A stretch of 55,052 bases of DNA from Elusimicrobiales bacterium (GTDB lineage: Bacteria > Elusimicrobiota > Elusimicrobia > Elusimicrobiales > UBA9959). Below are positions 49,592 through 55,052 of the stretch, one piece after another. A program made the position numbers and the translations under genes. The stretch covers positions 1 to 55,052 of the forward strand of contig JAQTOU010000011.1 in NCBI GenBank assembly GCA_028713125.1. The letters run 5' to 3'. Positions within the stretch are counted from its first letter, which is position 1, and every line of letters starts with the position of its first letter. Under the pieces are notes generated by a model. It searched no databases and was not told the DNA's origin. It saw only the letters and a program-made list of their open reading frames with translations.

Positions 49592-49632
49592 AGGGGACAG
49601 GCTACTTTTTTTAAGTAGCCTGTCCCCTTTCT
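49592..49632. repeat. REP-like GGGGACAGGCTACTT hairpin
   Basis: An 18-bp perfect stem, AAAGGGGACAGGCTACTT, around a TTTTT loop. It lies between the convergent lipase and OPT genes. The GGGGACAG...CTGTCCCC form is typical of repeats moved by REP-associated (RAYT) transposases. No such gene is in this window. It could also stop transcription from both sides. Confidence 0.85.
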
Positions 49633-49648
49633 TTTGCTCTAGCCGTTT

Positions 49649-51664
49649 TCAGGGGATGCGCAGGGCGGCTTTTACCGAGTTTATCATGGGCTTTACGGGC
49701 GCCAGGAAAGCCGAGAACATGCCGCGCGCGTCGGAGAGCGCGATAGCCACGCCCATAAGGGATTCCCCGGCTATGATACCGGAGCTGACGGGGACGATGT
49801 ATTTCTCAGCCCCTTTCTTATTGGTCTTTTCAAGGAACAGGGCTATTGTTCCGCCGATGAACATCGATAGCGAGTTCCAGAACGGTATGACCATGGCCAG
49901 GCCTATACCCATGGCCGAAGGTATATATTTCCGGCGCTTGGGGAAAGCCAGTTCCAGGCAGGGTATGATTATTCCGACCAGGGCGCCTGCTATCATGCCC
50001 ATACGCGCGGCAGGGTGCAGCGAGTGTATACCGTTGGACAGGAGCCGGGCCACGGCCGCCCAGACCTGTGCCGAGGGGGCCGGCCACTGGTCGGAGCCCA
50101 GCACGGAAGCGTCCGGCACGAGTATATAGAAAGCCGGGACGACCACCAGCGTGCCGGCGAAGATGCCGAAGAACTGCGCCAGGAACTGCTGGCGCGGGTT
50201 CGCCCCGAGCAGGTAGCCGCTTTTAAGGTCGGTGAGGAGGTCTGCCGTGGCCCCGGCGGCTCCGGCCGTTACTGAAGCCGTCATCAGGTTCGTGGTCATG
50301 TTGGACGGGGCAAGCATGCCGAAAGTGAGCTGGGTGATCTTTCCCATCGCGCCGATGGGCGTGATATCGGACTCGCCGGTAGCGCGCGCGGCCACCATGG
50401 CAAGGAAGAAGGTCATAACTACCGCGACAAAGCCCATCCAGAAGCTGGTCTGGAAAGCGTAATGCAGGACCATGATGCAGCCCAGGCCGGAGAAGGCCGT
50501 GCCGGTGAGGAACCAGGAAGAGGGAACTTCTATATGCGCTAGAGGGTCGGTATTCGTCTCCGGCCTCGCGTGGAGTATATTTGTGACCCCGCCGAAGGCG
50601 CGCATCACTGTCTTCCACTGCAGGGCGAAAGCGAACAGGCCGGAGGTTACCATGATGGCCGCGCCGGCCCAGGTGCTCCACTGCATTATGGCGCGGTAGC
50701 CGAGCTTGGTCATGTCTATGGCTCCCGTGCTTGAGACCCAGGGCGCGAGCACGCCGTAATTCAGTATAGCGCCGAGCAGCAGGGACCAGGAGATCTTCCA
50801 GCCGATGATGGCGCCCGCCGCGACCATAAGAGCGCTGACCTCGAAATTAAAAGTCCACTTTTCCAGGGGATAGCCTTTTATGTTCCCGTTAAAAGGCAGC
50901 ATGCCGGGGAGTGAAAAGTTAATATTGAAAAGTTTCTTGAAAGAAAAATGTACGCCCGTGCCGTGCCCGCCGTCGCGCAGCAGGGCCACCAGAGCGCCGA
51001 AGACGCCAGCGGCGCCCATCGCTTTGGCTTTATCGGAGGCTTCATTGCCCTTAGCGTGCAGGCTTTTGAGCGTCTCGGCCGCGGCGATGCCGCTGGGGAA
51101 TTTAAGCTGCTCGATATTTATCATCTGCCGCTTCATCGGTATCGCGATGAAAACGCCGAGGGCCGCCAGGAAGAAGGTCCACAGCGAGAGTACCTGCCAG
51201 GACATGTTGTGCCCGGTAATTATCAGGTAAGCGGAGATCGCGGAGACCATGGTTCCGCCGGTGGAATAGCCGGCCGAGGAGGCCGCGGACTGCATGCAAT
51301 TGTTCTCCAGGATGGTCATGTCGGTCTTGAACAGGAAAGGCAGCAGCGTGCGCAGGGTTTTCCAGATAGTGTAGGAAAGGATGCAGGCGGTGATGGCCAC
51401 GCCCAGGCCCCAGCCCGTCTTTAGGCCGATGTAGAGGTTGGAAAGAGACATGAACCCGCCCAGGAAAGAGCCCATGATCACCGAGCGCAGGGTGAGCTGC
51501 TTCATGGTGTCGCCCTGGTAGACTTCTTTATACCACTTGAGTTCTGTCTCTTCGGGGGAGAGGCCCGCCACGTGGGGATCTTCTTTGGGTTCCTGAAGGA
51601 GCTCGACAGAGTCCTCCGAACGCATCTCTTCGAGGGGAAGGTCGTCGCGGTTCTCGTCGGACAT
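49649..51664 (-). CDS. OPT-family oligopeptide transporter
   Basis: About 671 residues from the ATG at 51664, which has AAGGAG upstream. The longer open frame runs antisense across tRNA-Val and is rejected. It has roughly 15 membrane segments starting at ~residue 55, with OPT landmarks TLRSVIMGSFLGGFMSLSNLYIGLKTGWG, FPSGIAAAETLKSLHAKG (the conserved substrate-path region) and an NPRQQFLAQFFGIFAG motif. OPT proteins import small peptides or metal chelates using the proton gradient. It is probably transcribed with tRNA-Val. Confidence 0.88.
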   Translation of the reverse strand: MSDENRDDLPLEEMRSEDSVELLQEPKEDPHVAGLSPEETELKWYKEVYQGDTMKQLTLRSVIMGSFLGGFMSLSNLYIGLKTGWGLGVAITACILSYTIWKTLRTLLPFLFKTDMTILENNCMQSAASSAGYSTGGTMVSAISAYLIITGHNMSWQVLSLWTFFLAALGVFIAIPMKRQMINIEQLKFPSGIAAAETLKSLHAKGNEASDKAKAMGAAGVFGALVALLRDGGHGTGVHFSFKKLFNINFSLPGMLPFNGNIKGYPLEKWTFNFEVSALMVAAGAIIGWKISWSLLLGAILNYGVLAPWVSSTGAIDMTKLGYRAIMQWSTWAGAAIMVTSGLFAFALQWKTVMRAFGGVTNILHARPETNTDPLAHIEVPSSWFLTGTAFSGLGCIMVLHYAFQTSFWMGFVAVVMTFFLAMVAARATGESDITPIGAMGKITQLTFGMLAPSNMTTNLMTASVTAGAAGATADLLTDLKSGYLLGANPRQQFLAQFFGIFAGTLVVVPAFYILVPDASVLGSDQWPAPSAQVWAAVARLLSNGIHSLHPAARMGMIAGALVGIIIPCLELAFPKRRKYIPSAMGIGLAMVIPFWNSLSMFIGGTIALFLEKTNKKGAEKYIVPVSSGIIAGESLMGVAIALSDARGMFSAFLAPVKPMINSVKAALRIP

Positions 51665-51696
51665 TGGGGCTCCTTGGGAGGAATGAATGGAAAATT

Positions 51697-51771
51697 TGGT
51701 GCGCGGTACAGGATTTGAACCTGTGGCATCCTCTGTGTAAGAGAGGCGCTCTACCGCTGAGCTAACCGCGC
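51697..51771 (-). tRNA. tRNA-Val (TAC)
   Basis: A 75-base cloverleaf on the minus strand: acceptor GCGCGGT/ACCGCGC, D-arm TAGCTCAGCGGTAGAGC, anticodon loop CTTACAC giving TAC, T-arm ACAGGTTCAAATCCTGT and encoded CCA. It lies 33 bases before the OPT transporter start. Confidence 0.95.
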
Positions 51772-51850
51772 GGTAAGACAATACATTCTACCAATAGAGA
51801 GGGGGGGACTCCAAGCGTATTAAATAGCGCGCGCGGGAAGAATAGCAAGC

Positions 51851-52672
51851 TTAGTTAAAAAGGTCGAATAAGAATCCAAGATGCGGTTTATCGAATACAA
51901 GATCCATTGTTTCCGGGCTATTATCCGACCTGCCAGCCTTGGCTTTCGCCTGGTTGAGGTGATTCACCATCGAGGCCGTGGCTTTTAGGCCCAGTTCTCT
52001 CGCAGCCTTTGACCAGCTCTGATGGTTTTTTGGCGCGCCGAATCTGAAACCGACCCCGTTTTCAGCGTCTATGACAATATTATCACGCGCGTCGCTGTAG
52101 CCCGCCTCGTACAGGGCCTTTAAAAAAGCGTTCCGCATGCCCTGGCTGTTGAAGCGCAAATAAACATTTTCCATGGTCAATTCTTCGGGGGCCGCGTACA
52201 CTCCGGGCTTAAACCCGGTGAGCCACCAGTGCACGCCTTCCCTGTCGAATAATTTTACGCCGTTTTTATAGAGAGAATACGACATGTAGATCATGTTCTC
52301 GTCCGACACGCATCTGTAATTATAGCCATGCTTTTTTTCGTACAGGCCGATCTCCGCACCGGCCATTACATTGTACTGGCCTTTCCAAAGCTCGAGCATA
52401 TAGCGCCTGCCGCCGTAGTCGAACTTGACCGGCTCGGCGTCTATGACCATGGCCGCGGGAAGGGCCATCCTGTCGTAAAAGCCGTTGTAGCCGAAATATC
52501 TTTGAAGAGAATCTATTTTGGTAACGTAAATATCCTGCGCGGGGTCATAGATAAAGCCAGCCGTACGGGCGGTCTTTTCAAAGCTCAGGGCAGAGGCGCT
52601 ATTACTGAAGAAGGCGCCCGAGAATATTAGGAACAGAATAAGTCGCTTAACGGCAGAATTTGACGCTTTCAT
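51851..52672 (-). CDS. exported DUF4474-like protein
   Basis: A 273-residue protein with a signal peptide (residues ~1-28, RLILFLIFSGAFFSNSASA). The body matches the DUF4474 pattern: AGFIYDPAQDIYVTKIDSLQRYFGY, PAAMVIDAEPVKFDYGGRRYMLELWKGQYN, AGAEIGLYEKK, VHWWLTGFKPGVY. The family is of unknown function and is found mostly in secreted or membrane-linked proteins. It lies 10 bases downstream of the exported phosphatase-like gene and is probably cotranscribed with it and the phospholipase-D-like gene. Confidence 0.75.
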   Translation of the reverse strand: MKASNSAVKRLILFLIFSGAFFSNSASALSFEKTARTAGFIYDPAQDIYVTKIDSLQRYFGYNGFYDRMALPAAMVIDAEPVKFDYGGRRYMLELWKGQYNVMAGAEIGLYEKKHGYNYRCVSDENMIYMSYSLYKNGVKLFDREGVHWWLTGFKPGVYAAPEELTMENVYLRFNSQGMRNAFLKALYEAGYSDARDNIVIDAENGVGFRFGAPKNHQSWSKAARELGLKATASMVNHLNQAKAKAGRSDNSPETMDLVFDKPHLGFLFDLFN

Positions 52673-52682
52673 TTTGGTTTCC

Positions 52683-53429
52683 TTACTCGCAGAGCCAGGG
52701 CCTGTGTTTGTCGAAGTTCTCCACCCAATCCTTTATCTCCGAGTGCCACATCGAAAAAAACCTGAAGCCGAAATTGTGCTTCCTGAGCGAGTTGTCCAGA
52801 ACACTGATAAGCCGGGCCTTGTCGAAAGTCTTTCCGCAGGCCTGGTCCCTCAGTATCAGCGCGGCCGCGAGCGCCCCGGTCCTGTCATTGCCCAGCAGGC
52901 AGTGTATATACACCTTGCGGCCGGCTTTCCGCTGCCGATTGACAAAACGGAAAGCTCCCTGGAAATTAGAGCGGCTGTCGGTCAGGCTCTTAACCCCGAA
53001 CGGCGCTATTCCGAAATCCCCGCAGTTCAGGCCGTACTTGCCGCAAAGTCTCTGGTTTGACGGATGGATGTTCTGAAGATTCGCTACCGCGCCGACTCCG
53101 AGGCCGCGCAAAAAGGCAAATGTCTCCTCGCTGTCTAGTTTTCCGCCGCGGTAGATGACTGCTTCTCCGTCGCGTCCGCCGGCAGAGGGTTCCTGCCGGA
53201 CGACCACGTCCAAATTGTCTATAGGGCTGCCGGCAAGTTCATCTGTCTCCGATTTCTCCCCGGCCATGGCAAGAGTAGGAACCGGGAGGTCCGGTTTTTC
53301 GCTTCCGATAATCAGCATGTCGGCGTTCAGCTGCGGAGCGTACATAGTTTCGGCAAAAGCGCTTCCATATGCAAGGACCAGAGCGCCTGCAGCTGCTATA
53401 GCGGAAATCCTGGATTTCAGTTTTGTCAT
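52683..53429 (-). CDS. exported dual-specificity-phosphatase-like protein
   Basis: A 248-residue protein with a signal peptide (MTKLKSRISAIAAAGALVLAYGSAFA). The C-terminal domain (~85-240) carries the P-loop IHCLLGNDRTGALAA, a complete HCX5R signature followed by Thr-Gly, and begins with GAVIYRGGKLDSEETFAFL-like secondary structure of DSP/PTP proteins. It would act outside the cytoplasm on lipid, protein or sugar phosphates. It follows the phospholipase-D-like gene by six bases, which fits a joint role in phospholipid turnover. Confidence 0.78.
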   Translation of the reverse strand: MTKLKSRISAIAAAGALVLAYGSAFAETMYAPQLNADMLIIGSEKPDLPVPTLAMAGEKSETDELAGSPIDNLDVVVRQEPSAGGRDGEAVIYRGGKLDSEETFAFLRGLGVGAVANLQNIHPSNQRLCGKYGLNCGDFGIAPFGVKSLTDSRSNFQGAFRFVNRQRKAGRKVYIHCLLGNDRTGALAAALILRDQACGKTFDKARLISVLDNSLRKHNFGFRFFSMWHSEIKDWVENFDKHRPWLCE

Positions 53430-53435
53430 AGTTAT

Positions 53436-54824
53436 TTATTCCACAGATCCGTTGAGCAGGTCAGGCGGCAGATTTAACTGCGGGGTGAGAAAGGGGAGGT
53501 GCCCTGAGATATCGTCCCCCGCATTGGGCTTGTAGGCGGTTATCCGCAGGCTTTGGGCTATGTCATTGTCGAAGATACGGCTGTCTATCTCGGCCGCGAA
53601 TTCTTTGTCAAAGACCAAAAGGTTCAGTTCATCGTTGTATTTCAGGCTCTGTGGGTCTAGGTTGGACGAGCCTACGGTCGACCAGATATGGTCCATGACC
53701 GCTACTTTCAGGTGCTCCATCCGCGGCTGGTATTCGTAGACCTCTATCCCGGCTTTGAGCATGTCGGGGTAATGCGAACGGAAGGCGCGCAAGGTCACCG
53801 GCATATCATTAATGGCGGGGACAACTAGCTGGATCTTCAGCCCTGGGCGCCTGGGGTCACTGGCCGCGTTTATAAGGGCTTTTATAATATCTTTGTCCGT
53901 GAAATACGGGTCTTCGATGCGGATGAGCTGCCGCGCGGTATTTATCGCCAGGAGGTAAGCCTTCTTGATATTCCGGTCGGTATCGCCGCCGGTATGGGTG
54001 ATGACATAGGTCTGCGCGCCTTCCTCTACCGCCTTCGCCGCGGGAAAGCCGGAAAGCTCCTCGCCAGTAACCTTTTTCCAGCCGTCTAGAAAGGCGCGGT
54101 TCAGCAGTTCCGCCGCCGGCCCGTTTATGCGCGTTTGCTGGTCGTGCCAGTTCCGCTGGTAGTCGTTCCCGATATTCATTCCGCCGGTATAGGCAACCAG
54201 GCCGTCGTAGCCGTTATCCATTACTATTACCTTGCGGTGATCCAGGTGAAGGAGCTGGAATTTACGCACTTTGACTTCTATACCCGCGCTTTTCATTGAT
54301 TTAACGAATCTTTTCTCAGGACCATCAGGGGCCATGAGCGAGCTTCCAAGGCTGTCCAATATCACCCTGACGCGGACTCCGGCCTTAACTTTCTTCTCAA
54401 GGACGTCGCGCAGCGAAGCGCCTATCTCATCCGCCTGCCATTGGAATATCTTTATATGGATAAAGCTCCGGGCCTGCGCGATATCCGGACCGGCGGCGTC
54501 CATTACCTCCCTGCCGTCCACTAAAAGCTCAAGCATGTTCTTGCCGGCATCGGTCAGGCCGCCTTTCCTTACTGTTTCGCCCAGCCGGCGGAAATAGCCC
54601 TCCCAGGCGGCAGCCTCCGGCGCGGCGGGGGGAGTTACTGCGGCCGGCAGCGAGGCTTCGGGAGGAAGAGGCGCATCGGGCGGCCTGCTAAAAGTATCGG
54701 CAAAGGGCCTTATATTTTGAGGCATTGCGCCGATCCCGGCGCCTGAAAGAGCGCCCGGGAAAGCTCCCGAAAGTAGAGCTAAAGCCAGCATCGAAGTAAG
54801 CTTAAGCGGAATTATTCTTTTCAT
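53436..54824 (-). CDS. exported phospholipase D / cardiolipin-synthase-like protein
   Basis: About 462 residues from the ATG at 54824, where a signal peptide begins (MKRIIPLKLTSMLALALLSG). An upstream in-frame start is not needed. Two HKD motifs mark the PLD superfamily: HLDHRKVIVMDN with YTGGMNIGNDY, and MEHLKVAVMDH with GSSNLDPQS. Cardiolipin synthases join two phosphatidylglycerols, and phospholipases hydrolyse them; both chemistries use these motifs. An exported location favours a phospholipase-type or periplasm-facing enzyme. The gene is first of a three-gene set behind the right terminal repeat and dyad. Confidence 0.85.
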   Translation of the reverse strand: MKRIIPLKLTSMLALALLSGAFPGALSGAGIGAMPQNIRPFADTFSRPPDAPLPPEASLPAAVTPPAAPEAAAWEGYFRRLGETVRKGGLTDAGKNMLELLVDGREVMDAAGPDIAQARSFIHIKIFQWQADEIGASLRDVLEKKVKAGVRVRVILDSLGSSLMAPDGPEKRFVKSMKSAGIEVKVRKFQLLHLDHRKVIVMDNGYDGLVAYTGGMNIGNDYQRNWHDQQTRINGPAAELLNRAFLDGWKKVTGEELSGFPAAKAVEEGAQTYVITHTGGDTDRNIKKAYLLAINTARQLIRIEDPYFTDKDIIKALINAASDPRRPGLKIQLVVPAINDMPVTLRAFRSHYPDMLKAGIEVYEYQPRMEHLKVAVMDHIWSTVGSSNLDPQSLKYNDELNLLVFDKEFAAEIDSRIFDNDIAQSLRITAYKPNAGDDISGHLPFLTPQLNLPPDLLNGSVE

Positions 54825-54854
54825 TTGATGGTGTCTCCAATCCATAAAACAGCG

Positions 54855-54869
54855 TAATACATTGTATTA
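54855..54869. promoter_or_regulatory. 15-bp dyad, possible operator (right copy)
   Basis: TAATACA-T-TGTATTA, the same 7-1-7 dyad as at 184-198, 30 bases before the start at 54824. Its short distance to the start codon fits an operator or a -10/start region. Confidence 0.45.
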
Positions 54870-54926
54870 TGCCCCTGGCTTTCTGTCATGGGTCAGGGGA
54901 CCCAGCTTCATATAGGCCCTTCGCCT

Positions 54927-55052
54927 CAGGGCTGTCCCAAGAAACTTTTTTAAGCGAAGGGCAGGAATGGCTGTAAGTCCCCGTCACGTATCCTGTTCAA
55001 TCGGTTTTGATTCAAATTTAAAGTGTCCAACAGCGATAATCGCTCCATTAAA
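54927..55052 (-). repeat. 126-bp repeat, right copy of terminal inverted pair
   Basis: Reverse complement of bases 1-126 with no mismatch. It lies upstream of, and co-oriented with, the phospholipase-D-like gene. In this copy GCCCTTCGC and GCGAAGGGC form a 9-bp inverted repeat that is only partly kept in the left copy. Confidence 0.9.

Noticed and set aside
51665-51781. N-terminal extension of the OPT transporter
   Set aside because: The extra 39 codons run antisense through tRNA-Val. The ATG at 51664 has a good ribosome site and begins the normal protein.
1-55052. CRISPR arrays or rRNA genes
   Set aside because: I saw no regularly spaced short direct repeats and no rRNA-like sequence on either strand.

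Overview
The window looks like a chromosomal contig from a Gram-negative-type, probably uncultured environmental bacterium. Most genes are GC-rich. Signs of an outer membrane are a YaiO-like beta-barrel, a CsgG-like protein and several exported proteins. The overall gene mix would fit Elusimicrobiota or a similar phylum, but that is a guess from gene content and no marker gene here settles it.

Left chromosomal part (1-20,597): exported and housekeeping genes. These include an I9-like exported protein, a hotdog thioesterase, a DEDDh exonuclease, a lytic transglycosylase, a CsgG-like protein, HtpX, an SRAP protein and a sirtuin. A probable envelope operon follows (6,237-13,523): two phosphoglycerol-transferase (LTA synthase/MdoB-like) sulfatases, a TPR/YaiO outer-membrane protein, a glycosidase-like exported protein and diacylglycerol kinase, which would recycle the diacylglycerol released by the transferases. 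An opposing set (response regulator, HEAT-repeat protein, GT2 glycosyltransferase, tandem phosphatase-like membrane protein) and stress genes (cyclophilin, OsmC, MsrA, a cNMP-binding protein) complete it.

Integrated island (20,666-44,993): a 24.3-kb element sits in the 3' end of tRNA-Asp, bounded by a 15-bp direct repeat. A large serine recombinase lies next to the tRNA and its reading frame runs into the tRNA in antisense. Just upstream of the recombinase start lies an inverted copy of the joined attP site, so the recombinase lies between two oppositely oriented att cores. The 22.5-kb cargo is itself flanked by ~330-bp inverted repeats. The cargo has two parts. The first (22.9-29.8 kb) holds two XRE regulators, three receiver proteins, a hybrid histidine kinase and a DUF4912 gene cluster. 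The second is an AT-rich all-minus-strand defence block (30.3-44.2 kb). It contains a Gabija-like pair (OLD nuclease plus UvrD-like helicase) downstream of a tightly overlapping operon that I do not recognise as a named system: a 976-residue protein with RNA-polymerase-alpha-CTD-like and sigma-region-4-like motifs, a PLD-like/SF2 helicase, a 53-residue protein, a DndD/Rad50-like ATPase, a small protein resembling Dnd-associated protein 4, a radical SAM enzyme and a membrane protein. This operon is the best candidate for an undescribed system.

Right chromosomal part (45,017-55,052): the terminator that probably belonged to tRNA-Asp; a fabG - double-TetR - FabH-like operon with an operator-like dyad at its promoter; a lipase; a REP-like hairpin; an OPT-family transporter behind tRNA-Val; and an exported DUF4474 / phosphatase / phospholipase-D-like set. 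The outer 126 bases of the window are a perfect inverted repeat. Both copies lie in the same orientation upstream of a gene for an exported protein and are followed by the same 15-bp dyad.
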